50,099 nucleotides of DNA, from positions 1 through 50,099 of the forward strand of contig NZ_CANLZW010000035.1 in the NCBI RefSeq assembly GCF_947495625.1, written 5' to 3'. Both the position numbers and the translations under genes were made by a program. Below, in pieces: positions 33,208 through 42,488 of the stretch (position 1 is its first letter; each line of letters starts with the position of its first letter). The notes under the pieces were generated by a model, which saw only the letters and a list, made by a program, of their open reading frames with translations, had not been told where the DNA came from and did no database searches. This DNA comes from an uncultured Cocleimonas sp. (GTDB lineage Bacteria; Pseudomonadota; Gammaproteobacteria; Thiotrichales; Thiotrichaceae).

Positions 33208-35160
33208 ATGTATGAACAAAAATCCCATGCCCTACTGAATAAAATTTTAATAGAGTTAAAGCAAGACTTTAATGATACAGAGTCGCAACCATTTTTAACC
33301 CGATTGGGAGCAAATTTTTATTCAGTCTATCAACTCTTCATTTCTTTTTACGGTCATCGTCCCGATTTTGAAAAGCAACTGAAGCAGCTAGTATCGGTTA
33401 TGGCGCAGAATCACTATGAACGGAGTAAATCATTAAGAAAAAGTGATTTAAAACGTGAACAAGATCCTGATTGGTTTTTAAGTCAACAATGGGTTGGAAT
33501 GGCGCTTTACACTGATGGATTTGCTGAGGATCTAAAGGGCTTAAATAAGCGTGTTGATTACTTCGAGGAACTTGGGGTTAATTTAGTTCACTTGATGCCA
33601 ATGATGAAGTGCCCTGAAGATGCCAGTGATGGTGGTTATGCTGTCAGTGATTTTTGTGAAATTGACAAACGTTTTGGCACCATAAAAGACTTACAGGCAG
33701 TAGCAAAAAAATTACATAAAAATGGGTCATTACTAACGATGGACGTGGTATTAAATCACACTTCGGATGAACATGAATGGGCTCGGAAAGCACAGCAAGG
33801 AGAAGAAAAATACCAAGATTATTATTATGTTTATAACGATCGTGACATTCCAGATCAATTTGAAGAAAGCCTACTAGAAATTTTTCCTGAAAACGCACCT
33901 GGCAATTTCACATGGGATGAATCTATGGGAAAGTGGGTCATGACGGTTTTTAATAACTATCAATGGGACTTAAACTACACGAATCCCGCAGTATTTATTG
34001 AAATGGTCAATGTGATTCTATTCTGGGCTAATAAAGGTGCAGATATCTTGCGCCTAGACGCGGTCGCATTCTTGTGGAAAAAAATTGGTAGTGTTAGTCA
34101 GAATTTGGAAGAAGCTCACCAGATTTTGCAATTATTAAAGGACTGTTGTCAGATTACAGCTCCGGGTGTTTTGTTCATTGCAGAAGCGATTGTTGCTCCT
34201 AATGAAATCATTCGTTATTTCGGTGGTGATAGCGTAGCGGAAAAGGAGTGCGATATCGCCTACAATGCGACTTTCATGGCACTTCTGTGGGATGCTGTGG
34301 CTACCAAAAATACTCGTTTATTAAATCAGAGTCTTAAAAGTTTACCTGCTAAACCCGATCAAACAACCTGGCTTAATTATGTGCGCTGTCATGACGACAT
34401 TGGTTTAGGTTACGATGATAAAGATATCACTGCAGTAGGTTATGAACCTAAGGCTCACCGTGAATTTTTGATAGATTACTATATGGGCAAGTTCGTTGGC
34501 TCCACGGCTCGTGGCTTACCGTTCGGATATAACGAAAAGACCGGCGATACCCGTATTTCTGGTTCTTTAGCTTCTCTAATTGGTTTAGAAGCCGCTTTGC
34601 TAGCTGAAGATAAGGAAGCCATCGATAATGCTATAAAGAAAACCCTATTATTGTATGCCATGATTTTATCGTATGGCGGTATCCCTCTACTTTACTATGG
34701 TGATGAGTTAGGTACTATAAATGACAGCAGTTATCTTCAAGATCCAGTAAAAGCTGAAGACAACCGTTGGGTTCATAGGCCCAGTATAGACTGGGAAAAT
34801 GCTGAGCAACGTTATGTTAGCGGAACTGTTGAAAACCGCTTGTTTAATGCAATTAAAAAAATGATTTCTGTGCGTAAAGCCACTCAAGCTTTCGCGGATT
34901 TTAATAACCGAGATGTGCTTAATGTCTCAAATCCAAATTTATTTCTATTTACACGGTATGAGTATCAAACACCTGAGGTAAGTATATTGGTGGTTGCGAA
35001 TTTTGACGATAGTCCACATCACCTTTACTACGAAGAGATTAACAATCAAATCTATTTTGACTTTGCAAATAACAAGGATTTAATTACCCAAGAAAAACCA
35101 GAAATGCATGAAACTTATATGGTCATTCCCGCCAATGGTTTTTACTGGTTAGAGCAATGA
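33208..35160 (+). CDS. Amylosucrase (GH13)
   Basis: 650 residues, close to Neisseria polysaccharea amylosucrase. It transfers the glucosyl unit of sucrose onto an alpha-1,4-glucan, releasing fructose. N-terminal helical domain 1-95, then the (beta/alpha)8 barrel. Catalytic residues are the nucleophile D284 in LRLDAVAF, acid/base E326 in FIAEAIV, and D396 in CHDDIG; VVLNHT and GGYAVSDF are further GH13_4 marks. No signal peptide, so it acts in the cytoplasm on imported sucrose. Some sucrose hydrolases share this fold, so hydrolysis instead of polymer synthesis remains possible. The RBS is weak. Confidence 0.9.
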   Translation: MYEQKSHALLNKILIELKQDFNDTESQPFLTRLGANFYSVYQLFISFYGHRPDFEKQLKQLVSVMAQNHYERSKSLRKSDLKREQDPDWFLSQQWVGMALYTDGFAEDLKGLNKRVDYFEELGVNLVHLMPMMKCPEDASDGGYAVSDFCEIDKRFGTIKDLQAVAKKLHKNGSLLTMDVVLNHTSDEHEWARKAQQGEEKYQDYYYVYNDRDIPDQFEESLLEIFPENAPGNFTWDESMGKWVMTVFNNYQWDLNYTNPAVFIEMVNVILFWANKGADILRLDAVAFLWKKIGSVSQNLEEAHQILQLLKDCCQITAPGVLFIAEAIVAPNEIIRYFGGDSVAEKECDIAYNATFMALLWDAVATKNTRLLNQSLKSLPAKPDQTTWLNYVRCHDDIGLGYDDKDITAVGYEPKAHREFLIDYYMGKFVGSTARGLPFGYNEKTGDTRISGSLASLIGLEAALLAEDKEAIDNAIKKTLLLYAMILSYGGIPLLYYGDELGTINDSSYLQDPVKAEDNRWVHRPSIDWENAEQRYVSGTVENRLFNAIKKMISVRKATQAFADFNNRDVLNVSNPNLFLFTRYEYQTPEVSILVVANFDDSPHHLYYEEINNQIYFDFANNKDLITQEKPEMHETYMVIPANGFYWLEQ

Positions 35161-35468
35161 GTCAATTCATAATATTAAAATTAACTTAATAAATTTCAGA
35201 CGTTCGACTTTTCGGACGTGGTAATGTTCAATCGTATTTTTTGCTTTATGAATATCAGAAATAGATAAAAAACAGTCAAAAAGTAGGGAGGTGTCATTTT
35301 AATCATATTGTTGTATAAATATTGATTAAATCAGGACATTTACCACGTCAGATCTATTCAAGTCACTCCATAATTATTGATTAAATTCAGTGTAAGTTTC
35401 TTGCATAATCTAACGAGAAACCTAGACTTTTTTGAATAATTTCGAAATATAATAATTGAGAACTTGAA
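35161..35468. other. Intergenic with a dispersed repeat
   Basis: AT-rich gap between amylosucrase and D-lyxose isomerase genes. It contains the repeat copy at 35267-35295. A ten-base inverted pair, GACGTGGTAA (about 35216) and TTACCACGTC (about 35340), flanks that copy at a distance of about 110 bases. No coding sequence is supported. Confidence 0.45.
35267..35295 (+). repeat. Dispersed repeat copy upstream of lyxose isomerase
   Basis: Plus-orientation copy (A-run, CAGTCAAAAAGTAGGGAGG, TGTC). The next copy, opposite orientation, is at 38031-38058, on the far side of the decayed pentose locus. Confidence 0.7.
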
Positions 35469-36155
35469 ATGAAACGCTCTATAGTCAATCAAATAATGTC
35501 TGAGGCTGACAAATATATCCAATCTTTTGGCTTCAAATTACCTCCTTTTGCTTATTGGTCGCCTCTACAAATGAAACAGCAAAAAGCTGAGATACAAGGA
35601 ATTATCGAAGCTGGTCTTGGTTGGGATATTACTGATTATGGTCAGGGAGACTTTGAGAATCTAGGGCTATTTCTGTTTACATTACGTAATGGCAAGCAAC
35701 AAGATTTAAAGAATGGCGGTGGCATGTGCTATGCCGAAAAGATAATGATCTCTCGTGAGAATCAAATATCGCCTATGCATCATCATTTACTCAAAGCAGA
35801 AGATATTATTAATCGCGGTGGAGCAACTCTAATTCTAAAACTTTATGAATCTGATAAATCAGGGAATATTGATCAAAAATCAGATGTTCGAGTATCCACC
35901 GATGGTGTTTTAAGAACATTAGGAGCAGGGGATATACTCGAACTTGAACCGGGTGAAAGTGTTACTTTAATGCCTGGTATGTGGCACTCATTTACCTCTA
36001 AAGGTGGAGATGTCCTTATTGGTGAGGTTTCTACAGTCAATGACGATACTACCGATAATTATTTTAAAGACCCTATTGGGCGTTTCGCTGATATTGAAGA
36101 AGACGAAGAACCCTTGCATTTATTGGTGTCTGATTATCAGAAATGGTTAAACTAG
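35469..36155 (+). CDS. D-lyxose isomerase
   Basis: 228-residue cupin isomerase interconverting D-lyxose and D-xylulose (some act on D-mannose/fructose). The length matches E. coli O157 D-lyxose isomerase. The metal site is visible as HHH and the following Glu in SPMHHHLLKAEDIINRGG and the distal His in MPGMWHSF; GGGMCYAEKIMIS is also conserved. The product D-xylulose would be used by xylulokinase. It is the only intact enzyme gene of a locus where the neighbouring kinase genes are decayed. It faces the pseudogenes convergently. Confidence 0.88.
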   Translation: MKRSIVNQIMSEADKYIQSFGFKLPPFAYWSPLQMKQQKAEIQGIIEAGLGWDITDYGQGDFENLGLFLFTLRNGKQQDLKNGGGMCYAEKIMISRENQISPMHHHLLKAEDIINRGGATLILKLYESDKSGNIDQKSDVRVSTDGVLRTLGAGDILELEPGESVTLMPGMWHSFTSKGGDVLIGEVSTVNDDTTDNYFKDPIGRFADIEEDEEPLHLLVSDYQKWLN

Positions 36156-36159
36156 CCTG

Positions 36160-36613
36160 TTAAAATCGAAATAGATTTACCTTTTTAATGATCACTCTAT
36201 AAGTGACTAAATCTGCTTCCACTGAATGCTCAACAATAAATTCCGCATTGTGAATATCATTAGACAAAGCTAGTTGCTTTGCACCCTCCAAGTCATAACC
36301 ATAATCTAGCCAGCGGTCGATTAATGTTGTTTTGACTGTGTCAATATCAGGTTTGAGGAATATCTTTAAGTCGTAAATCTTATTTAGTTTTGACCAAGAT
36401 TCTAATTTCAACAGTAGGTAATTTCTCTCAACAATCAGGATACGACGATCTGCAGGAATCGTTTTGGCGTCTGGAATAGTTTCGTCGCTTTGCTGATTGA
36501 GCGAAGGGATGTTGATTAATTTATTCGCACAGCTTTAAGATTTGATCAGCTTCACAAAGCCTTGGCTGTCAAAGGTACTTTCTGCAACTTTTCGGTGTAG
36601 CAGCTGAAGTTTT
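36160..36613 (-). pseudogene. FrcK-like sugar kinase, broken C-terminal part
   Basis: The minus-strand frame reads ESTFDSQGFVKLIKS, stop, then SCANKLINIPSLN, TIPADRRILIVERNYLLL, the DLKIFLKPDIDTVKTTLI segment and WLDYGYDLEGAKQLALSNDI. These are the successive landmarks of the P-loop kinase family of FrcK and YggC-type proteins (for comparison, VIVEGNYLLL and RWLDHGL in homologs). A TAA at 36535-36537 interrupts the frame, and the N-terminal P-loop half is missing. At about 36613-36617 it abuts a truncated xylulokinase, so a deletion fused the two relics. In Sinorhizobium frcK adjoins frcBCA, which suggests this locus derives from a second frc/xylB copy. Confidence 0.75.
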
Positions 36614-36616
36614 CAA

Positions 36617-36920
36617 GGGTGTCATTTCAGAGCATGCATGGGCGCACAATCTCATCGTCTTTGTCTAGTAGTGTTGCTCCGTGCATTTGACCTGATAGCC
36701 CGATGCCTATAACTGCAGACATTTGTCTGGCATGGGATTGTTTGATGCTATCTAACGTTGCTTTAGTAGCCTCAATCCAGTCTTCGGGATTTTGTTCTGA
36801 CCATCCAGTATGTGGACGAGATATTTTGATAGAGTGATGTGCCGTCGCAATGATATTTTGGCTTTCATCTATGAGCAGTGATTTCACTCCCGATGTGCCA
36901 ATATCAATACCTATATACAT
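36617..36920 (-). pseudogene. Truncated xylulokinase copy (xylB')
   Basis: Encodes the first 97 residues of xylulokinase, from MYIGIDIGTSGVKSL to RPCML, then a TGA (36627-36629) replaces the TGG that codes for Trp in the intact gene. Three further codons (NDT) match before homology ends at the kinase relic. The first 150 bases are over 99% identical to intact xylB; the remainder is clearly more diverged. No function expected, although the start region and RBS are preserved. Confidence 0.88.
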
Positions 36921-36986
36921 AATTGATGTTTACTCAGTGAAGGTGACTAGTAAGCATGAGTAAAGTGTCATTAGCATGTTATGAAA

Positions 36987-37904
36987 TTACTGACTAAATC
37001 TGATTTTGCTTTGTTTTCTGTAGTCGCTTGGTGTCATGTTTTTTATTTCAATAAAGCGGCGATTAAAATTAGCCACATTGTTGTATCCAACGTGATAGCA
37101 AATGGTACTGACGTATTGATCGGTTTCCATCAATAACTGGCAGGCTTTGTTTATTCGCAGTCTATTGACGAAACCAGTAAAGGTATTGCCAGAGGCTTTT
37201 CTGAAATAGCGAGAAAATTGACTACTATCCATTCCAGTTTCTTTGGCAATATCTGCCATAGAAAACTGGCTTGAGTAATTTTGCGTGATGTAATCTACAA
37301 CATCACTGATACGCTTCATAGATGCGTCATTATCAAAGCTTTGAATCTGAGTGTTAGACAGTAATTGATAATCTGTAGTCTCAGATAAAGTTAAGATTAA
37401 CTCCAGAAATGCATTGAAGCGTCTTATTCCTGTTGAGTTTTTGATTTGACTTAACTGCTGTTCGGCATAGTCACTGATACCAAAAAACTCAATACCATTT
37501 TTGGCTCTGTCTAAAAGAGGGATTGCCTGTTTTAGTTCCGGTAGGTACTCACAAGATTTACGAAACGGTTCGCCTAAAAACTGTAAAACAAAATCTCTTC
37601 TGGCAACGCCTTCTTCCGGGATATCTGTTGAAATCCAGTTATGAGGTAAGCGCGGTCCAGTAAGCACTAAATTGCCTGGTTTGAAGGAGCCAATATAGTC
37701 TCCAACAAACATTTTCCCACTGGTATCGGTAATTAAATGCAATTCATATTCTTCATGATGATGCCATCGAATCAGGTCATTAGGCGCGCCATGTTCCAGA
37801 CATCGAAGGTAGCCATAGGAACCTGTTGGTTCATAACCTTGCGTCGCATTTCGCTGAAAGTCCTGTTCAAGTGTTGGTGTATATTTAGAAGAATTATTTC
37901 TCAT
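36987..37904 (-). CDS. AraC-family regulator, second copy
   Basis: 305 residues from the ATG at 37904, aligned with the paralog at 21910-22827 over the full length. The N-terminal cupin domain (IRWHHHEEYELHLI, GDYIGSFKPGNLVLTGP) is diverged, while from TGMDSSQFSRYF to the C-terminus the two proteins differ at one residue. It should therefore bind the same DNA sites with possibly different effector response. The upstream TTG at 37916 is rejected because the paralog starts at the equivalent of 37904 and GGA is well spaced. It is intact although the xylB downstream is truncated. Confidence 0.9.
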   Translation of the reverse strand: MRNNSSKYTPTLEQDFQRNATQGYEPTGSYGYLRCLEHGAPNDLIRWHHHEEYELHLITDTSGKMFVGDYIGSFKPGNLVLTGPRLPHNWISTDIPEEGVARRDFVLQFLGEPFRKSCEYLPELKQAIPLLDRAKNGIEFFGISDYAEQQLSQIKNSTGIRRFNAFLELILTLSETTDYQLLSNTQIQSFDNDASMKRISDVVDYITQNYSSQFSMADIAKETGMDSSQFSRYFRKASGNTFTGFVNRLRINKACQLLMETDQYVSTICYHVGYNNVANFNRRFIEIKNMTPSDYRKQSKIRFSQ

Positions 37905-38030
37905 TTTCAATTCCAAAGTTAAGTTCTTAAGTCGTTGGTATTAATTTACATCCCCAGTTAAGTACAAAAACCTGATAAAAATATTTACAATAAAAATCTA
38001 TTAAACATTATTTAGATTATAGCATTTTTA

Positions 38031-38058
38031 GTCACCCCCCACCTTTTAGGGGGTTTCT
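38031..38058 (-). repeat. Dispersed repeat copy between dalD and araC
   Basis: Minus-orientation copy GTCACCCCCCACCTTTTAGG, then GGGTTTCT with a shortened T-run, in the gap 37905-38154 downstream of dalD and upstream of the second araC. Confidence 0.75.
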
Positions 38059-38154
38059 ATATAAATGTTATAGACTGCTATTTGTCTAAACTCTTGTTTA
38101 TAAATGCTTTATAAACAAATTACAAATAACAGCTAAATAGGTATTAATAAGCTC

Positions 38155-39549
38155 TTAAGATTTTTCAATAAAAGCGTTTACCCGGGCGTAGGCTTTTATT
38201 AATGCTTCTAATAAAGTGGGATTTCCAGCCAGGTCTCCAAACAAAAGTTTGTCATCAGCAAAAGCTTGAACAATGTCATCCGAAGAAACGATTCTTTGTG
38301 CGTTTTCTGCGCTCATCATGGCATCTTCATATTCAAAGTTGATTTCACCTTTCTGTTCTCTCACTAAAAATGCGAGAAATAGGGCAGGTAAAACCGCCAC
38401 ACTGTCGATAGATCGACCTGCTTTTATGGCATCCTGTATGGTGGGCAATATGAAACTTGGAATCTTGGAATAAGCATCCATCACCACTCGTTGATTGGTA
38501 TCTAGAATATTAGGATTACTAAACCTTTCAAGAACAGTGTCTCGATACTTTTCCAAATCTATAGGGCTTGGAGATTCAGCGCTGGTTAGACAAGGAATAA
38601 CATCATTAGTCACATAATCAAAGGCTAGTTGACGAACTTCTGGGTCGTTTGTTCCCTGATGAATGTATTGATATCCACGCAATGTTCCTGCCCAGGCAAT
38701 GCAAGAGTGAGTCGCATTCAAAACCCTGATTTTTGCTTCTTCATAAGGTTCTACATCTTCAACCATCTCAACATCGACAAGCTCCCATGATGGGCGGCCC
38801 GCAATGAAATCATCTTCGATAACCCACTGGGTGAAACTCTCTCCCATTAATGCTGCTTCATCCTTTCTGTCAGTAGCTGCAAAAACACGTTCGATAATAT
38901 CTGGCGTTGGTCTAGGTGTGATGCGATCAACCATTGAATTTGGAGAACTGGTATGAGTTTTAACCCATTCCAATAAGTCTGTATCGCCAATGCGTTCTAT
39001 ATACTCAAGCAGTGCATTTTTGAATTTTTCTCCATTACTACGAACATTGTCACAATTAAGTAAGGTGACAGGCTCACCATGGCTAGCCATTCGCGCACGT
39101 AATAATTGCGTCATGGTTCCATAAATTGTGCATGGCGCGTTTCCCGCTAAATCGCTCTGTAAATCCTTATAGCTATCATCCAGTTTAAAATCACCGTCCA
39201 GATAATATCCGGCTTCCGTTACGGTAAAAGAGATGATTTTAGTATTTTCATTTGCGGCAATTTCTGTGATGCCTTTCATATCTTTTTCCCAATCCACAAT
39301 ATGTTTAATGGATTGAATCAATTGATATTTATGTTCACCAGCAGGGCTAACCGTTTCCAGCATGTACTCGTTATTTTGAGATTTTAAAATTTCAACAACT
39401 GCCTGCATGTCCGATCTTATATTACCTGCAGCAATCTCCCATTGTGTCTCACCGATATCATGTAAGTTTTGCATATACATGGCTTGATGCGCACGATGAA
39501 ATGAGCCTAAGCCCAAATGTAATTGAATTAAAGTGTCAGAATTTTTCAT
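38155..39549 (-). CDS. dalD: D-arabinitol 4-dehydrogenase
   Basis: 464-residue NAD-dependent long-chain polyol dehydrogenase of the mannitol dehydrogenase family, oxidising D-arabinitol to D-xylulose. N-terminal Rossmann motif LGLGSFHRAHQAMYM, VTEAGYYLDGDF, LLNCDNVRSNGEKF, the catalytic region PNSMVDRITPRPTPD and KIRVLNATHSCIAWAG. Many stretches resemble Klebsiella DalD (455 residues), which is why arabinitol is preferred over mannitol. It is the last gene of the polyol transporter operon, 13 bases after the ATPase gene. Confidence 0.87.
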   Translation of the reverse strand: MKNSDTLIQLHLGLGSFHRAHQAMYMQNLHDIGETQWEIAAGNIRSDMQAVVEILKSQNNEYMLETVSPAGEHKYQLIQSIKHIVDWEKDMKGITEIAANENTKIISFTVTEAGYYLDGDFKLDDSYKDLQSDLAGNAPCTIYGTMTQLLRARMASHGEPVTLLNCDNVRSNGEKFKNALLEYIERIGDTDLLEWVKTHTSSPNSMVDRITPRPTPDIIERVFAATDRKDEAALMGESFTQWVIEDDFIAGRPSWELVDVEMVEDVEPYEEAKIRVLNATHSCIAWAGTLRGYQYIHQGTNDPEVRQLAFDYVTNDVIPCLTSAESPSPIDLEKYRDTVLERFSNPNILDTNQRVVMDAYSKIPSFILPTIQDAIKAGRSIDSVAVLPALFLAFLVREQKGEINFEYEDAMMSAENAQRIVSSDDIVQAFADDKLLFGDLAGNPTLLEALIKAYARVNAFIEKS

Positions 39550-39562
39550 ATTTAATTTAGCC

Positions 39563-40579
39563 TTATGCTAGGTGTAAAACTTTTCCATCATTATCAAAGT
39601 AATGAACAATGTCATCGGACCAATTAACACCTACTGTGTCACCTAGCTTTAATGTAGTTCTTTGATATGAGCGAATGATGAGCGGATCAGGACTTTGATC
39701 ACCAAGATTAAGGTGGATTAATGTTTCGTTACCTAATGATTCAACCAATACAACTTTACCTGTTAAACGTGAATCATCTGAAATACTTAAATGCTCTGGA
39801 CGTATACCAGCAAATGAACTGCCGGCTGGAACATTTTGCAGTAATGCTGCTGGAACAATATTCATCTGAGGCATACCGATAAACTGCGCTACAAAACGGT
39901 TTGCTGGTTTGTCGTATAGCTCAAGTGGCGTTCCTACTTGTTCGATTATTCCATCGCGCAAAACGACCACTCGATCAGCCAATGTCATTGCTTCAACCTG
40001 GTCATGCGTTACGTAAATAGTAGTCGCACCTAAATCACGATGTAATTGCGCAATCTCAACACGTGTCTGTCCACGAAGGGCAGCATCGAGGTTAGATAAT
40101 GGCTCATCGAATAAGAAGATTTTTGGGTGACGAACAATGGCGCGACCAATGGCTACACGCTGACGTTGTCCACCAGACAAAGCTCCAGGTTTACGCTTCA
40201 AGTATTGGGTTAAATCAAGCTTATCTGCAGCTTCCTTCACGAGTTTATCGATTTTACCCTGGTCTACTTTTGCCAATCTCAATGCAAACGACATGTTGTC
40301 TTCCACTGTCATATGCGGATATAAAGCATATGACTGAAACACCATGGCTAAGTCACGCTTTGATGATGGCGTTTCTGTGATGTCTACTCCATCCAGAATC
40401 AATTTACCTTTATTGATAACTTCCAAACCAGCAATCATGCGAAGTAGCGTTGATTTACCACAACCAGACGGACCAACAAATACGATGAATTCACCAGGCT
40501 CGATATTTAAATCAATGCCTTTAATCGCATGATGGTCACCGTAATACTTTTCTACTTTTTGAAGTTCTAAAAATGACAT
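39563..40579 (-). CDS. smoK: Polyol ABC transporter ATPase
   Basis: 338-residue CUT1 ATPase for sorbitol/mannitol-type transporters. All motifs are intact: Walker A GPSGCGKST (36-44), signature [14 protein letters not shown], Walker B IFLFDEP, H-loop VTHD, and a C-terminal regulatory OB domain from about 240 (GIRPEHLSI). Since the paralogous ATPase at 26453-27451 has a damaged Walker A, this subunit might serve both transporters, as CUT1 ATPases are often interchangeable. Confidence 0.9.
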   Translation of the reverse strand: MSFLELQKVEKYYGDHHAIKGIDLNIEPGEFIVFVGPSGCGKSTLLRMIAGLEVINKGKLILDGVDITETPSSKRDLAMVFQSYALYPHMTVEDNMSFALRLAKVDQGKIDKLVKEAADKLDLTQYLKRKPGALSGGQRQRVAIGRAIVRHPKIFLFDEPLSNLDAALRGQTRVEIAQLHRDLGATTIYVTHDQVEAMTLADRVVVLRDGIIEQVGTPLELYDKPANRFVAQFIGMPQMNIVPAALLQNVPAGSSFAGIRPEHLSISDDSRLTGKVVLVESLGNETLIHLNLGDQSPDPLIIRSYQRTTLKLGDTVGVNWSDDIVHYFDNDGKVLHLA

Positions 40580-40634
40580 TTTCTATTACCTTAAATTTTT
40601 AATAACAGCGATATTTCGCAAACGTATTTATTGA

Positions 40635-41468
40635 TTATTTAACAGCACCAAAGGTGAGTCCCTGAACTAACTGCTTCTGGCTAAACCAACCGAATACAAT
40701 GATTGGACCAATCGCCATTAATGAAGCGGCTGAAAGTTTTGCCCAGAACAAGCCTTCAGGACTTGAATAAGAGGCAACTAAAACCGCTAGCGTGCCTGCA
40801 TTGGCGGAAGTTAGATTCAACGCCCAAAAGGCTTCATTCCATGAAAGAACCAAACAGAGTAAACCGGTTGAGGCCATGCCGCCCATTGCCAGTGGCAATA
40901 GAACGTGACGGAATTCTTCCCATAAACTTGCGCCATCCATTCTTGAAGCTTCAAGTATTTCATGTGGTATATCTTTGAAATTTGAATACAGCATCCAAAC
41001 CATTATCGGTAAATTGGACATGGTAAAAACAATGATCAGAGCAATTTGGCTATCCAGTAAACCCACCCATTGGAAAAGTAAATAAACCGGAAGCAATGCA
41101 CCAACCGCAGGCATGAACTTAGTTGAAAGCATCCACACCATAATGTTTTTGGTTTGTATCGTTGGTGAAAATGCAAAACTATAAGCTGATGGAACTGCAA
41201 TGATTAATCCTAGAATTGTTGATACAACACTGGTGATTAATGAATTCATGGCAAATCGCATATAGTCGCTTCGCTCTTGTACTTCAGTAAAGTTTTCCAA
41301 AGTTGGTTCGAAGACCCATAACGAAGGTACAGCAATTGCTTGTAACTCTGTTTTAAAGGCAGTCACCATTAAAAAAAGTAGTGGGAAAAACACAATAAAT
41401 GCAACAAGCCATGAGGCAACTGTTCTTGTGACAAATAATGCGTTCCAATCGTATTTAGAGATTTTCAT
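40635..41468 (-). CDS. smoG: Polyol ABC transporter permease (SmoG/MtlG)
   Basis: 277-residue CUT1 permease with six helices and the EAA loop EILEASRMDGASLWEEFRHV. The WMLSTKFMPAVGALLPVYLL segment is typical of mannitol/sorbitol permeases. It starts 12 bases after the smoF stop. Confidence 0.9.
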   Translation of the reverse strand: MKISKYDWNALFVTRTVASWLVAFIVFFPLLFLMVTAFKTELQAIAVPSLWVFEPTLENFTEVQERSDYMRFAMNSLITSVVSTILGLIIAVPSAYSFAFSPTIQTKNIMVWMLSTKFMPAVGALLPVYLLFQWVGLLDSQIALIIVFTMSNLPIMVWMLYSNFKDIPHEILEASRMDGASLWEEFRHVLLPLAMGGMASTGLLCLVLSWNEAFWALNLTSANAGTLAVLVASYSSPEGLFWAKLSAASLMAIGPIIVFGWFSQKQLVQGLTFGAVK

Positions 41469-41480
41469 AGTAGTTATCCA

Positions 41481-42359
41481 TTAATTATCAAGATTTTTTC
41501 CGATCATACGGATCAGAATGATTGCAACGACATTGGCCAAGATAATGGCGAAAATTGCACCGGCAGAGGCCGCACCCACATCAAAGTTCATTAGTGCTTC
41601 CTGAAAAATCAAGAATGCTAAGTTGGTACTTTCCGTTCCGGGTCCACCCGAAGTGGTGGTAAATATTTCGGCGAATACACTCAACAAGAAAATAACTTCG
41701 ATCATGATCACGACCGCAATAGAGCGTGCCATGTGGGGTAAGTATAAAAATCTCAGCTGTTGGAAATAGGTCGCTCCATCCATGCGTGAGGCTTCTAACT
41801 GCTCCCTATCCATAGATTGTAAAGCGGTAATGAAAATTAGGCAGGCAAATGGCATCCATTGCCAGCTAAGCATGATGATAATGGAACCCAGTGGTATCTC
41901 TGTTAACCAGTCAATTGGCTCTAGTCCAAAGAAGCCTGATATCTGTGCGAATACACCATAGATGGGATTCATCATCATGTGCTTCCAAAGTAATGCATTT
42001 ACTGTAGGCATTACAAAGAAAGGCGAAATTAATAAAATTCTGACAAACGATTGCCCGGGAAAAGGGCTGTTGATCAGAAGTGCTATTGCAAGTCCGAAAC
42101 CAACAGTAATTATTACAACGCTACCTAATAAAATAAGCGTGTTAAATACTGAATCCATAAACGCTGGATTGGTAATAAAGAAATCATAATTTTCCCAGCC
42201 AGCGAAGCCCGAAATTTCTGGGGACATTAGATTGTAGCGAATTAATGAGAAATAGATCGTCATCCCTAAAGGAACTAGCATCCAGATTAATAAGGTCACT
42301 ACAGCAGGACTCATTAATAGACGAGGTAAAAATCTACTTTCGGTTGCGTTTGAAGACAT
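41481..42359 (-). CDS. smoF: Polyol ABC transporter permease (SmoF/MtlF)
   Basis: 292-residue CUT1 permease with six helices and the EAA loop EQLEASRMDGATYFQQLRFL. LLKHMMMNP-like LLWKHMMMNPIYG and WQWMPFACLIFITALQSM are characteristic of the polyol group. It is separated from smoE by 204 bases with two hairpins. Confidence 0.9.
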   Translation of the reverse strand: MSSNATESRFLPRLLMSPAVVTLLIWMLVPLGMTIYFSLIRYNLMSPEISGFAGWENYDFFITNPAFMDSVFNTLILLGSVVIITVGFGLAIALLINSPFPGQSFVRILLISPFFVMPTVNALLWKHMMMNPIYGVFAQISGFFGLEPIDWLTEIPLGSIIIMLSWQWMPFACLIFITALQSMDREQLEASRMDGATYFQQLRFLYLPHMARSIAVVIMIEVIFLLSVFAEIFTTTSGGPGTESTNLAFLIFQEALMNFDVGAASAGAIFAIILANVVAIILIRMIGKNLDN

Positions 42360-42395
42360 AGTAATAATTCCGTTTACAGAATTGGGGGTTTAAAA

Positions 42396-42425
42396 AGTAC
42401 TGGCACATCGATATGCACCAGTACT
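42396..42425 (-). promoter_or_regulatory. Hairpin with T-run between smoE and smoF
   Basis: AGTACTGG (42396-42403) and CCAGTACT (42418-42425) pair around a 14-base loop. On the minus strand the stem runs directly into TTTTT, like an intrinsic terminator. It probably ends part of the transcripts after smoE. Confidence 0.55.
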
Positions 42426-42488
42426 GCTTTTTTACATAAAACTAGAGTCTAGCGAGTAAATCTATATAGATTTCTAACTAGGTTTCTA

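Noticed and set aside
36160-36411. Independent 83-residue gene
   Set aside because: The same frame extends upstream with further kinase landmarks to a stop at 36535, so it is the tail of a broken gene.
38155-39549. Naming the polyol dehydrogenase mannitol 2-dehydrogenase
   Set aside because: Stretches such as SFHRAHQAMYM, TVTEAGYYL and the length fit D-arabinitol 4-dehydrogenase better, and xylulokinase in the window suits its product; mannitol activity is still possible.
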